DNA of 64,000 bases from Rhodobacteraceae bacterium WFHF2C18. GTDB taxonomy: Bacteria > Pseudomonadota > Alphaproteobacteria > Rhodobacterales > Rhodobacteraceae. This document shows positions 43,877 to 51,714 of the stretch, piece by piece. The translations under genes were made by a program, and so were the position numbers. How positions within the stretch are numbered: position 1 is the first letter of the stretch; every line of letters starts with the position of its first letter. Under the pieces are notes generated by a model, which saw only the letters and a program-made list of their open reading frames with translations, had not been told where the DNA came from and did not search any database. Location: assembly GCA_002166865.1 (NCBI GenBank), contig NHTQ01000004.1:62001-126000 (forward strand), given 5' to 3'.

Positions 43877-44326
43877 ATGCTGTTTCGCCGTATCTACGTG
43901 AGCCTGGCCGCGCCGGAATTGGATGACCGAAATCTGGACGACATCCTGGCCGCGTCGCGGCGCAACAACGCCGACGCGGGAGTGACGGGGCTGCTTGTGC
44001 TGTATCAGGGGCGTTTCTTCCAGGTGCTGGAAGGGCCCAGGGCCGGTGTCGTGACATGTTACGACCGAATCGCGTGCGATCCGCGCCATCGCGACATGCG
44101 CCTGATCCACGAGGCCCCCGATCACGACAGGGCCTTCGCGCAGTGGCGGATGGGATTCAGCCGGCCCGACAGCCTGCGCCCGGACCTGCGCGCGGCGGTC
44201 GTCTCGCTTTTCGACCTGGTGCCGCCGGACAGCCCGGCGCGCGGACAGGACGACCGTGTCCGGCGGGAGGTGCGCGCCTTCCTCGCCGGGATGCGGCATC
44301 TGCCGGACCGGGCGTCGGGGCCGTAA
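43877..44326 (+). CDS. BLUF-domain blue-light photoreceptor
   Basis: A 149-residue short BLUF protein that binds FAD. All key residues of Rhodobacter AppA are kept at a constant offset of 14: Tyr7, Asn31, Gln49, Trp90 and Met92 correspond to AppA 21, 45, 63, 104 and 106. Motifs RRIYVSLAAPEL, ILAASRRNNADAGVTGLL, GRFFQVLEGP and CDPRHRDMRL. No output domain, so it must signal by protein contact. GAGGAACAG precedes the ATG; an earlier ATG (43856) has no ribosome site. Confidence 0.93.
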   Translation: MLFRRIYVSLAAPELDDRNLDDILAASRRNNADAGVTGLLVLYQGRFFQVLEGPRAGVVTCYDRIACDPRHRDMRLIHEAPDHDRAFAQWRMGFSRPDSLRPDLRAAVVSLFDLVPPDSPARGQDDRVRREVRAFLAGMRHLPDRASGP

Positions 44327-44342
44327 CCGGCCGCGCCCGCCC

Positions 44343-45494
44343 TCAGGCCGGCGGGGCCGGTCCGCGGCGCAGGCGCGCGGCGGCATCGGCGGGCCGGGCC
44401 AGGCCGAGCTGGCCCATGTTGGCCTCAAGGTCGGCGCGCAGGATATGGGCCAAGTGCGCCGGCCCGAAGGGCCCGAGGGCGGCCAGGGCGTAGTGCCAGC
44501 CCCGGCCCAGCATGACGAAATCGGCCCCGAGCGCGCAGGCGCGCAGGATGTCCAGCCCGCCCTCGATGCCGCCGTCCAGGATCACCGGAAGGTCCGTGGC
44601 CGCCCGGATTTCGGGCAGCACCTCGATCGTGGCCGGGGCGGCGTCGAACTGCCGCCCGGCGTGGTTGGAGATCCACAGCGCGTCGATGCCCGCGGCCTGC
44701 AGCTCGCGGGCGTCCGCGGGGTCCAGCACGCCCTTGACGACAAGCGGGCCGGTCCAGTTGTCCCGCAGCCACCGCAGGTAATCCCAGTCGGGCGCCGTGC
44801 GCAGGAGATAGCCCGCGTGCCGGTTCGACGGCAGCCCCCGGGTCGGGCCGGCGTAATCGTCGATCAGCCGCATGCGCGGCATCCCCCGGCGCGCCGTGGC
44901 AAGCGCCCAGGCGGGCCGCGCCGCCACCTGCGCCAGCAGCCGCGGGGTCAGGCGCGGCGGCTGCGTGAGGCCCGAGCGCTGTTGCCGCTCGCGGCGCGAG
45001 CCCACGGGCACGTCCACCGTCAGCACCAGCGCGGCGAAGCCCGCGACGCGCGCGCGGCGCAGCATGTCGGCGCGGATCTCGGGGTCACGGGGGGGATACA
45101 TCTGGAACCAGGCCCGCGGGCCCAGCACATCGGCGATGTCCTCGGGGGTGCGGCTGGCCACGGTGGACAGCGTGTAGGGGATTTCGGCCTCCGCCGCCGC
45201 GCGGGCCAGGTGCCGCTCGGCCCCCGGCCAGACCAGCCCGGACATGCCCACGGGCGCGATTCCCACCGGCAGCGCCATGTCCTGCCCCAAAAGCGGCGTG
45301 CGCAGGTCCGGCGTGACCTCGCCGTGCAGGACCGAGGGGGTCAGCAGCACCGCGTCGAGCTTTGCGCGGTTGCGGCGCGTGGTGGCCTCGCTCCCCGTTC
45401 CGCTGTCGAGGTAGTCCCAGACGAAGCGCGGCACCCGCCGCCGGGCGCGCGCGCGCAGGTCGCTCAGGGCCGGGTATCTGGCATCTAGGTGCAT
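44343..45494 (-). CDS. FMN-dependent alpha-hydroxy-acid oxidizing protein
   Basis: A 383-residue member of the L-lactate dehydrogenase (LldD)/glycolate oxidase family. VWDYLDSGTGSEATTRRN, PVGIAPVGMSGLVWPGAE, LTVDVPVGSRRERQ, the catalytic histidine in ISNHAGRQFDAAP, and the phosphate loop ILDGGIEGGLDIL. Substrate cannot be told from sequence; (S)-lactate or mandelate are likely. Divergent from the UvrD-like helicase. Confidence 0.92.
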   Translation of the reverse strand: MHLDARYPALSDLRARARRRVPRFVWDYLDSGTGSEATTRRNRAKLDAVLLTPSVLHGEVTPDLRTPLLGQDMALPVGIAPVGMSGLVWPGAERHLARAAAEAEIPYTLSTVASRTPEDIADVLGPRAWFQMYPPRDPEIRADMLRRARVAGFAALVLTVDVPVGSRRERQQRSGLTQPPRLTPRLLAQVAARPAWALATARRGMPRMRLIDDYAGPTRGLPSNRHAGYLLRTAPDWDYLRWLRDNWTGPLVVKGVLDPADARELQAAGIDALWISNHAGRQFDAAPATIEVLPEIRAATDLPVILDGGIEGGLDILRACALGADFVMLGRGWHYALAALGPFGPAHLAHILRADLEANMGQLGLARPADAAARLRRGPAPPA

Positions 45495-45562
45495 CGGGCG
45501 CCATTTGGGCCCCGCGGCCGGGAAATGTCCAGCCGCGGCCGTGCCGGGCTGCACCCATCTTG

Positions 45563-45577
45563 GAACAATCCCTGAAC
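45563..45577 (+). promoter_or_regulatory. LexA (SOS) box of the UvrD-like helicase gene
   Basis: GAAC-AATCCCT-GAAC is the reverse complement form of GTTC-N7-GTTC, an exact match. It lies 40 bases before the helicase ATG and 68 bases before the divergent oxidase gene. Confidence 0.8.
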
Positions 45578-45617
45578 AAATCTTTAACTCCGGGCGCGGG
45601 CGCGCTATCTTGCCGCC

Positions 45618-47960
45618 ATGAGCACCTACGACGACTCCGAGGCCTTCGAGGCCGCCTCGCTGAGCCAGCGCGCCATGGCCGCGCGCCCCACGCCCTATCT
45701 GGACGGGTTGAACCCCGCGCAGCGCGCGGCGGTGGAGCGTCTGGATGGCCCCGTGCTGATGCTGGCCGGCGCCGGGACCGGAAAGACGAAGGCCCTGACG
45801 GCGCGCATCGTGCATCTGCTCAACACCGGCCGGGCCCGGCCCAACGAGATCCTGGCGGTGACCTTCACCAACAAGGCCGCGCGCGAGATGAAGGGGCGCG
45901 TGCACGAGTTGCTGGGCCACCAGATCGAGGGCATGCCCTGGCTTGGCACGTTTCATGCCATCTGCGTGAAGATATTGCGCCGGCACGCGGAACTCGCGGG
46001 GCTGAAATCGAACTTCACGATCCTCGACACCGATGACCAGATCCGGCTTCTCAAGCAACTGATCCAGGCCGCCGGCATCGACGAGAAACGCTGGCCGGCC
46101 CGGCAACTGGCGGGCGTGATCGACCACTGGAAGAACCGGGCCTGGACGCCGGCGAACGTGCCGGGGGGCGAGGCAGCGGCCTATGACGGCAAGGGCGTGG
46201 CGCTCTACGCGCAGTACCAGCAGCGACTGCAAGAGCTCAACGCCGTGGATTTCGGCGACCTGCTGCTGCATGTCGTCACGATCTTCCAGACGCACGAGGA
46301 CGTGCTGGCGCAATACCAGCGCTGGTTCCGCTATATCCTGGTGGACGAGTACCAGGATACCAACGTGGCCCAGTACCTGTGGCTGCGGCTGCTGGCGGCG
46401 GGGCACCGCAACATCTGCTGCGTGGGCGACGACGACCAGTCGATCTACGGCTGGCGCGGGGCCGAGGTGGGCAACATCCTGCGCTTCGAAAAGGATTTTC
46501 CCGGCGCGCACGTCGTGCGGCTGGAGCAGAACTACCGCTCCACCCCGCATATCCTGGGGGCCGCGGGCGGCGTGATCGCCGCCAACCAGGGCCGTCTGGG
46601 CAAGGAACTCTGGACCGATGCCGCCGAGGGCGAGAAGGTGCGCCTGATCGGGCACTGGGACGGCGAGGAGGAGGCCCGCTGGGTGGGCGAGGAGATCGAG
46701 GCGATGCAGGGCGGCACCCGCGGGATGCGGCCCTTCAGCCTGGACGAGATGGCGATTCTGGTGCGCGCCAGTCACCAGATGCGCGCCTTCGAGGACCGCT
46801 TCCTGACCATCGGCCTGCCCTACAGGGTGATCGGCGGCCCGCGCTTCTACGAACGGATGGAGATCCGCGACGCCATGGCCTATTTCCGGCTGGTGGTGTC
46901 CCCCACGGACGACCTGGCCTTCGAGCGGATCGTGAACACGCCCAAGCGCGGGCTGGGCGACAAGGCGCAGCAGACCATCCAGCGCACCGCGCGCGACAAC
47001 GCGGTGCCGCTGCTGGACGGGGCCGCGCTGGCGGTGGAGCAGGGGGCGCTCAAGGGCAAGGGCGCGGCCGAGCTTTCGCGGCTGGTCACCGACCTGTCCC
47101 GCTGGGGCCGTCTGGCCGGCGACCCGGAGGTCAGCCATGTCGAACTGGCCGAGATGATCCTGGACGAATCCGGCTACACCGCGATGTGGCAGAACGACAA
47201 GACGCCCGAGGCGCCAGGCCGGCTGGAGAACCTCAAGGAACTGGTCAAGGCGCTGGAGGGCTTCGAGAACCTGCAGGGGTTCCTGGAACACGTCAGCCTC
47301 ATCATGGACAACGAGTCCGAGGAGCAGGGCGCGAAGGTGTCGATCATGACCCTCCACGCCGCCAAGGGGCTGGAATTTCCCGCCGTCTTCCTGCCGGGGT
47401 GGGAGGACGGGCTGTTTCCCTCGCAGCGGTCGATGGACGAAAGCGGCCTGAAGGGCCTGGAGGAGGAGCGGCGGCTGGCCTATGTCGGCATTACCCGCGC
47501 CGGGGAGGTCTGCACCATCTCGTTTGCCGGCAACCGCCGCGTTTTCGGTCAGTGGCAAAGCCAGATGCCCTCGCGCTTCATCGACGAGCTGCCGCAGGAG
47601 CACGTGGAGGTGCTGACGCCGCCGGGGCTCTACGGCGGTGGATACGGGGCCGCCGGCATGGACAGCGGGGTCGAGACGCGCGCGGCCCGGGCGGATGTCT
47701 ACAACTCGCCCGGCTGGCGCCGGATGCAGGCGCGGGCGGGCCAGCGGCCCGTCAGCCAGCCGCGCGAATCGAAGGCCAGCGTGATCGACAGCCAGGCGGT
47801 CAGCGCCCACACCGAGGGCGAGCGCGTCTTCCACCAGAAATTCGGCTACGGCACGATCACCGGGATCGAGGGCGACAAGCTGGATGTGGATTTCGAAAAG
47901 GCGGGCCGCAAGAAGGTGGTCGCGCGATTCGTGACCGGGGCTGACGACGTCCCCTTCTGA
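45618..47960 (+). CDS. uvrD: UvrD/PcrA-type ATP-dependent DNA helicase
   Basis: A 780-residue superfamily 1A 3'-5' helicase for nucleotide excision repair and replication restart. Motif I LAGAGTGKT (49-57), Ia TNKAAREMK, II VDEYQDTN, III GDDDQSIYGWRGA, IV LEQNYRSTP, V MTLHAAKGLEFPAVF, VI ERRLAYVGITRA. The C-terminal FGYGTITGIEGDKLDVDF is the UvrD Tudor domain. An upstream LexA box indicates SOS induction. Length and domains are those of the main UvrD of alphaproteobacteria. Confidence 0.95.
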   Translation: MSTYDDSEAFEAASLSQRAMAARPTPYLDGLNPAQRAAVERLDGPVLMLAGAGTGKTKALTARIVHLLNTGRARPNEILAVTFTNKAAREMKGRVHELLGHQIEGMPWLGTFHAICVKILRRHAELAGLKSNFTILDTDDQIRLLKQLIQAAGIDEKRWPARQLAGVIDHWKNRAWTPANVPGGEAAAYDGKGVALYAQYQQRLQELNAVDFGDLLLHVVTIFQTHEDVLAQYQRWFRYILVDEYQDTNVAQYLWLRLLAAGHRNICCVGDDDQSIYGWRGAEVGNILRFEKDFPGAHVVRLEQNYRSTPHILGAAGGVIAANQGRLGKELWTDAAEGEKVRLIGHWDGEEEARWVGEEIEAMQGGTRGMRPFSLDEMAILVRASHQMRAFEDRFLTIGLPYRVIGGPRFYERMEIRDAMAYFRLVVSPTDDLAFERIVNTPKRGLGDKAQQTIQRTARDNAVPLLDGAALAVEQGALKGKGAAELSRLVTDLSRWGRLAGDPEVSHVELAEMILDESGYTAMWQNDKTPEAPGRLENLKELVKALEGFENLQGFLEHVSLIMDNESEEQGAKVSIMTLHAAKGLEFPAVFLPGWEDGLFPSQRSMDESGLKGLEEERRLAYVGITRAGEVCTISFAGNRRVFGQWQSQMPSRFIDELPQEHVEVLTPPGLYGGGYGAAGMDSGVETRAARADVYNSPGWRRMQARAGQRPVSQPRESKASVIDSQAVSAHTEGERVFHQKFGYGTITGIEGDKLDVDFEKAGRKKVVARFVTGADDVPF

Positions 47961-48030
47961 TCCGCGTCGCCGTGCCCGGCCCGCGCGGTCAGGGGCGGCG
48001 GGATTTCGGTCTTGCGCGCGCCGGGCGGCT

Positions 48031-48210
48031 TGGTCACAGTGCCCGGACAGGGTGCCGCCCCCCGGGGCGGAGAATTGGGAAGCCGGTGAGACTCCGGCGC
48101 TGCCCCCGCAACGGTAAGGACGGGGGATGCCGCATCACGCCACTGGACCGCCCGGTCCGGGAAGGCGCGGCATCCAGACCCCCCGAGCCCGGAAACCAGC
48201 CCTGTGCCAC
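48031..48210 (+). promoter_or_regulatory. cobalamin riboswitch
   Basis: The conserved cobalamin aptamer is present in order: GAAGCCGGTGAGACTCCGGC (48079-48098), GCTGCCCCCGCAACGGTAAG, CCACTG (about 48140), GGGAAGGCG and GAGCCCGGAAACCAGCC (48185 on). The closing stem pairs TGG-CACAG (48031-48039, one bulge) with CTGTGCCA (48202-48209). It should respond to adenosylcobalamin or methylcobalamin and lower expression of the gene at 48314. Confidence 0.92.
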
Positions 48211-48313
48211 GTCCACCCGCGGGAGGCGGTGTGCAGGGTCCATGTCCCGGCCATTCGCGCGCCTGCCCTTCCGCCCCAATCCGGCCCGGGGTGTGGCCGG
48301 CGGAGAACAGTTG

Positions 48314-48583
48314 ATGAGCGTGACACGAATCCTCGACGGGCTGGAGGACAGCCCCGCCACGGGCCAGGAGGCCGATGCCGCGGCGCGGATGGGATTATTG
48401 GAATGGGTCTTTGCCGGATCCGGGGTCGCAACGCCCCAGGCCGCGCGCGATGCGCTGGCACAACCGGCCGCCCAGAACCCGCGCAGCCCGGCCGCCCGGG
48501 CCTTCGTCGCGTTTCTGGAGCAGGCCTGCCACGGCTTGCCGTCCGGCCCGCGCCGCCGGGGACGCAACAGGATTCTGCAATAA
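48314..48583 (+). CDS. unknown 89-residue protein downstream of a cobalamin riboswitch
   Basis: An 89-residue protein with an acidic N-terminal half (ILDGLEDSPATGQEADAAARM), here kept to LDGLEDSPATGQEADAAARM, a helical GLLEWVFAGSGVATPQAARDAL segment (positions about 28-48) and a basic C-terminus (GPRRRGRNRILQ). No signal peptide or membrane helix; I recognise no family. GGAG eight bases before the ATG supports this start; an in-frame ATG at 48242 is possible. Its control by the riboswitch is the only hint of function: a B12-linked role or a B12-independent substitute. Confidence 0.65.
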   Translation: MSVTRILDGLEDSPATGQEADAAARMGLLEWVFAGSGVATPQAARDALAQPAAQNPRSPAARAFVAFLEQACHGLPSGPRRRGRNRILQ

Positions 48584-48584
48584 G

Positions 48585-48623
48585 AAAACGGCGGCGCCAG
48601 GGAGGAGGAGAGGCGCCGCCGTT
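48585..48623 (-). ncRNA. CcsR-like stem-loop 4 (distal, terminator-like)
   Basis: On the minus strand AACGGCGGCGCC, loop with CUCCUCCUCCCU, then GGCGCCGCCGTTTT. The loop exposes CCUCCUCCC. The T run (TTTTCTTATT) would end the transcript, and the other strand has GTTCCTTTTA, so it may also terminate the convergent gene stopping at 48583. Confidence 0.75.
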
Positions 48624-48635
48624 CCTTTTACGCTT

Positions 48636-48660
48636 GGCCCATAGGGAGGAGGAAAGGGCC
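48636..48660 (-). ncRNA. CcsR-like stem-loop 3
   Basis: Minus strand GGCCC, loop UUUCCUCCUCCCUAU, GGGCC. The stem is only five pairs but the loop carries CCUCCUCCC. Confidence 0.65.
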
Positions 48661-48674
48661 TTACGTAACCAGTT

Positions 48675-48690
48675 CGGGCCATTCGGCCCG
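48675..48690 (-). repeat. plain hairpin within the CcsR-like array
   Basis: CGGGCC (48675-48680), ATTC, GGCCCG (48685-48690): a six-pair hairpin without the CCUCCUCCC loop, between stem-loops 2 and 3. Confidence 0.6.
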
Positions 48691-48697
48691 GATTTTG

Positions 48698-48737
48698 CGG
48701 CGGCGGCACCAGGGAGGAGGAGGAAGTGCCGCCGCCG
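48698..48737 (-). ncRNA. CcsR-like stem-loop 2
   Basis: A twelve-pair stem, CGGCGGCGGCAC with GTGCCGCCGCCG, and a loop UUCCUCCUCCUCCCUG containing CCUCCUCCC. Confidence 0.75.
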
Positions 48738-48742
48738 AGTGA

Positions 48743-48774
48743 CAGATGCCCCAGGGAGGAGGAGGGGGCACCTG
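48743..48774 (-). ncRNA. CcsR-like stem-loop 1 (proximal to ccaF1)
   Basis: Minus strand CAGGTGCCCC, loop CUCCUCCUCCCU, GGGGCATCTG (one G-U type mispair). It begins 12 bases after the DUF1127 stop codon, so the array is probably cut from the same transcript. Confidence 0.75.
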
Positions 48775-48785
48775 AACCTCTTGTG

Positions 48786-49007
48786 TTACCCGCGCGTGCC
48801 GTACACGGCGCGGATCGCCTCGGCGCGCAGGCCCGACCGGTGCAGGCCGAGGTCGGCCAGCGTGCGGTTGTCCAGCGCGCGCAGTTCCGCAAGCGTCTTG
48901 CGATAGGCGCGGTAATCCACCGCGCGGGTCATCAGGGTGTGCACCACCGCGCTGATTTCCAGCGAGAGGCCCGTGTCGGTGGCCCGGGTGTAATTTGCAA
49001 ATGCCAT
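48786..49007 (-). CDS. ccaF1: DUF1127 protein, CcaF1-like
   Basis: A 73-residue protein with the C-terminal DUF1127 motif YRKTLAELRALDNRTLADLG followed by LHRSGLRAEAIRAVYG. In Rhodobacter sphaeroides the DUF1127 protein CcaF1 is encoded directly upstream of the CcsR1-4 sRNAs, binds RNA and affects RNA turnover. The same order is seen here, with four CCUCCUCCC stem-loops downstream. AAGGAG precedes the ATG. Stress control via RpoH sigma factors is known in R. sphaeroides; here the promoter is uncertain. Confidence 0.85.
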   Translation of the reverse strand: MAFANYTRATDTGLSLEISAVVHTLMTRAVDYRAYRKTLAELRALDNRTLADLGLHRSGLRAEAIRAVYGTRG

Positions 49008-49072
49008 CGTCGGCTCCTTGCGGTTATTCTTGTTGTCCTCGGGCGGCGCATCGCGTCGCTTTCGTTATTCTC

Positions 49073-49100
49073 AACATACGTCGATGCTGCGCTTGCACAA
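49073..49100 (-). promoter_or_regulatory. candidate promoter of ccaF1
   Basis: On the minus strand TTGTGC (complement of 49095-49100), 16 bases, TATGTT (complement of 49073-49078), 66 bases before the start codon. A heat-shock sigma type promoter was sought but not clearly found. Confidence 0.4.
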
Positions 49101-49160
49101 TCCCCGGAAGGTTCAATGCTGCTATGCAGCGAACGCATATGGCGAGCGTGACGTAACGTT

Positions 49161-49175
49161 ATGCAATACTTGCAT
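49161..49175. promoter_or_regulatory. ATGCAA-TAC-TTGCAT dyad
   Basis: A perfect 6+6 inverted repeat in the 250-base gap between divergent ccaF1 and mrp, next to the palindrome TAACGTTA (49154-49161) and the GCTGC-TAT-GCAGC dyad (49118-49130). Candidate operator; regulator unknown. Confidence 0.4.
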
Positions 49176-49257
49176 TTTCTAAGCACTGACCTACGCCACC
49201 CTTGTCGCCACGGCCGAAATCGCCACCTTTCTAAGCAGGTTTGATCGGAGATTGACC

Positions 49258-50340
49258 ATGGCATTGACCCGCGACGCGATCGAAGCGGAGCTGAAGCGGC
49301 TGACCCTGCCCGACGGGGGCGACCTGATCTCGCGCGACATGGTGCGCGCGCTCGCCATCGAGGGCGGCGAGGTGCGATTCGTCATCGAGGCGCCCACCGC
49401 GGACCTGGCCCGCCAGATGGAGCCGGTGCGCGCGGCCGCCGAACAGGCCGTGGCGGCGATGGAGGGGGTCGAGAAGACCTCGGTCGCGCTGACGGCGCAT
49501 GGCCCCGCCGCCAAGGCGCCGCCCAAGAAACCGCCCGAGGATCTCAAGATCGGGGGCCATCCCAAGGGCGGGCAGGAGCCGATCCGCCCCGCCGGCGTGA
49601 AATCGATCCTGGCCGTGGCCTCGGGCAAGGGGGGCGTGGGCAAGTCCACCGTCTCGGCCAACCTGGCCGTGGCCCTGGCCCGTCAGGGGCGGCGCGTGGG
49701 GCTGCTGGACGCCGACATCTACGGGCCCAGCCAGCCGCGCATGATGGGCGTGAGCAAGCGCCCGGCCAGTCCCGACGGCAAGATCATCGAACCGCTGACC
49801 GCCCACGGTGTTACCCTGATGTCGATCGGTCTGATGCTGGACCCCGACAAGGCGGTGGTCTGGCGCGGGCCGATGCTGATGGGCGCGTTGCAGCAGATGC
49901 TGTCCCAGGTCAACTGGGGGGAACTGGACGTGCTGCTTGTCGACCTGCCGCCGGGCACGGGGGACGTGCAACTGACCCTGTGCCAGCGGGCGCAGCCCAC
50001 CGCGGCGCTGGTGGTTTCCACCCCGCAGGATGTGGCGCTGCTGGACGTGCGCAAGGCGATGGACATGTTCAAGACGCTCAAGACCCCCATCCTGGGGCTG
50101 ATCGAGAACATGTCGACCTTCCACTGCCCGAACTGCGGCTACGAGGCGCAGATCTTCGGCCACGGCGGGGTGAAGGCGGAGGCCGAGAAACTGGGGCTTC
50201 CGTTCCTGGCGGCGCTGCCCATCGACCTGGAGACCCGGACGGCCGGGGACGCGGGCACGCCGATCGCCGCGGGCGAGGGCCCCATCGCCGAGGCCTACCG
50301 CGCCCTCGCCGATCGGCTGGTCGAGGGCGGCATGGCCTGA
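49258..50340 (+). CDS. mrp: Mrp/NBP35 family ATP-binding Fe-S cluster carrier
   Basis: A 360-residue P-loop ATPase (ApbC/Mrp) that carries and transfers Fe-S clusters. N-terminal MIP18-like domain (about 1-85), a Pro/Lys linker, then the deviant Walker [10 protein letters not shown] at 123-131, [28 protein letters not shown] and the cluster-binding pair CPNCGY. GGAG seven bases before the ATG decides the start. Confidence 0.95.
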   Translation: MALTRDAIEAELKRLTLPDGGDLISRDMVRALAIEGGEVRFVIEAPTADLARQMEPVRAAAEQAVAAMEGVEKTSVALTAHGPAAKAPPKKPPEDLKIGGHPKGGQEPIRPAGVKSILAVASGKGGVGKSTVSANLAVALARQGRRVGLLDADIYGPSQPRMMGVSKRPASPDGKIIEPLTAHGVTLMSIGLMLDPDKAVVWRGPMLMGALQQMLSQVNWGELDVLLVDLPPGTGDVQLTLCQRAQPTAALVVSTPQDVALLDVRKAMDMFKTLKTPILGLIENMSTFHCPNCGYEAQIFGHGGVKAEAEKLGLPFLAALPIDLETRTAGDAGTPIAAGEGPIAEAYRALADRLVEGGMA

Positions 50341-50401
50341 CGGGGCGCGGGGCCCGCATCGGACCGTGACGCGGGCGACGCAGGTGGGGTATCCTTGCCC
50401 C

Positions 50402-50680
50402 ATGCTGATCGCCCTCATCTGCATCTTCATGGCCGTCTGGTCCTGCGCCTACCTGGCCGCGCGCGTCTACCGCGGCTGGCCGGCCTTCATCGCGCTCTAC
50501 CTGTTGGCCGTGATCGCCGCGCCCGCCGTCTTCGCCGGGGGGTTCCACCTGATCTACCGCGGCGTGGACGCGCAGAACGCGGCCGCATTCACCCGGCTGG
50601 TGGCCCTGCTGGGGGTGGCCGTGGGCGTGGTGTTCTTCCCGCTGAGCTATCTGCGCCTGCGGCGCGAGGGCGGGGGTTAG
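50402..50680 (+). CDS. small membrane protein of unknown function
   Basis: A 92-residue protein with three likely membrane helices (about 2-20, 27-50, 65-83) and a basic end (SYLRLRREGGG). No family recognised. It is 61 bases after mrp and may be cotranscribed; its 3' end overlaps the convergent nitroreductase by four bases. Confidence 0.7.
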   Translation: MLIALICIFMAVWSCAYLAARVYRGWPAFIALYLLAVIAAPAVFAGGFHLIYRGVDAQNAAAFTRLVALLGVAVGVVFFPLSYLRLRREGGG

Positions 50681-51633
50681 CCGCCCTTGGCCAGCGTGAC
50701 GTCGGACAGCGGCCTGCGGGGGGCGGCCGGCAGGCTGTCGGTGGCATGGCCCAGGCGCAGCAGGATCTGCGGATGCCCCGGCTGGCCCGCAAGGTCCGCC
50801 AGCCGCGGCCGCAGCCGCGCCACCTGGACGGGCTGGTTGAGGTAGGAGGCCTGAAGCCCCGCCCGAACCCCGGCCAGCAGCAGCCGTTCCAGGGCCTGTC
50901 CGGCGCGCAGCCAGTCCGCCGGCGTGTCGCCCGCGGTGCCCAGCACGGCCAGCAGCGGGGAATGTTCGGCCAGCGCCTCGTCACGGGCCGCCACGCCGTT
51001 GCCCATGTCGAAGGTGCGCACAACCATCCGCGCGACCGGCACCGCCAGCCAGGGCAGGCTGAGCCCGTCGCCCTGCCGGCGGGGATGCATCCACTGGGCC
51101 AGTTCCCGCCGCCAGGCGGGATCGGCCCATTGCGCCGCGTCGCCCTCGGCCACCAGCGCGGCGGCATCGCCATGCGCCGCCGCGCTGGTCAAGGGGGTCA
51201 GCCAGGCGCCCTCGGCCGCGGCCTCGTCGCGCAGGATGTCGGTCTCGGCCGCGGTCACCGGCCGGTCCGCGAAACGCGCGCGGTGCGTGCGGCGGCCCTC
51301 GATGCCGGCGGCCAGGGGCGCCAGCGCCGCGTCGGGCGGCCCCCCCAGGCGGACATGCGCCAGCCGGTCGGCCTCGGGGCCGTCGGGCAGCAGCGTGACC
51401 TGCGTGCCGGCCCCCTCGGCGGCGGCGGCCGCGCGCAGGTTGAGAAGCGCGCAGCCGCAGCTGATGGTCAGTTCGCGGTCGGCGGGGTCGTTGGCCGGCA
51501 GGGCGCGTGTGCGGTCGGCCAGCAAGTCGACCCCATCGGGACGCGGGCGGAACAGCCACGGCTGGGTGTTGTGGCTGGACGGGGCCCGCACGGCGCTTTC
51601 CAGCAGGGGTTCAAGCGGTGCGTCATCGGTCAT
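50677..51633 (-). CDS. Acg-type nitroreductase family protein
   Basis: A 318-residue protein with two degenerate nitroreductase halves, like Mycobacterium Acg (Rv2032). N-terminal LLESAVRAPSSHNTQPWLFR is the FMN-site motif; ISCGCALLNLRAAA and GQALERLLLAGVRAGLQASY follow, and LLRLGHATDSLPAAPRRPL is the C-terminal flavoprotein end. In Acg the lid occludes the flavin site, so it may store FMN rather than act as an enzyme. Monocistronic. Confidence 0.85.
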   Translation of the reverse strand: MTDDAPLEPLLESAVRAPSSHNTQPWLFRPRPDGVDLLADRTRALPANDPADRELTISCGCALLNLRAAAAAEGAGTQVTLLPDGPEADRLAHVRLGGPPDAALAPLAAGIEGRRTHRARFADRPVTAAETDILRDEAAAEGAWLTPLTSAAAHGDAAALVAEGDAAQWADPAWRRELAQWMHPRRQGDGLSLPWLAVPVARMVVRTFDMGNGVAARDEALAEHSPLLAVLGTAGDTPADWLRAGQALERLLLAGVRAGLQASYLNQPVQVARLRPRLADLAGQPGHPQILLRLGHATDSLPAAPRRPLSDVTLAKGG

Positions 51634-51714
51634 GGGATCCCTCGGGACTGATTCGCTGTTCGCAGGCTACGTTCGGGACACGACGCGGGCTTTGCGATGA
51701 ATCAAGGGTGCGGG

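Noticed and set aside
48598-48765. Four copies of a GGGAGGAGG motif, which could suggest a CRISPR array or tandem repeat
   Set aside because: Spacing is irregular and each copy is the loop of a stem-loop on the minus strand, next to a DUF1127 gene. The CcsR-type sRNA explanation fits better.
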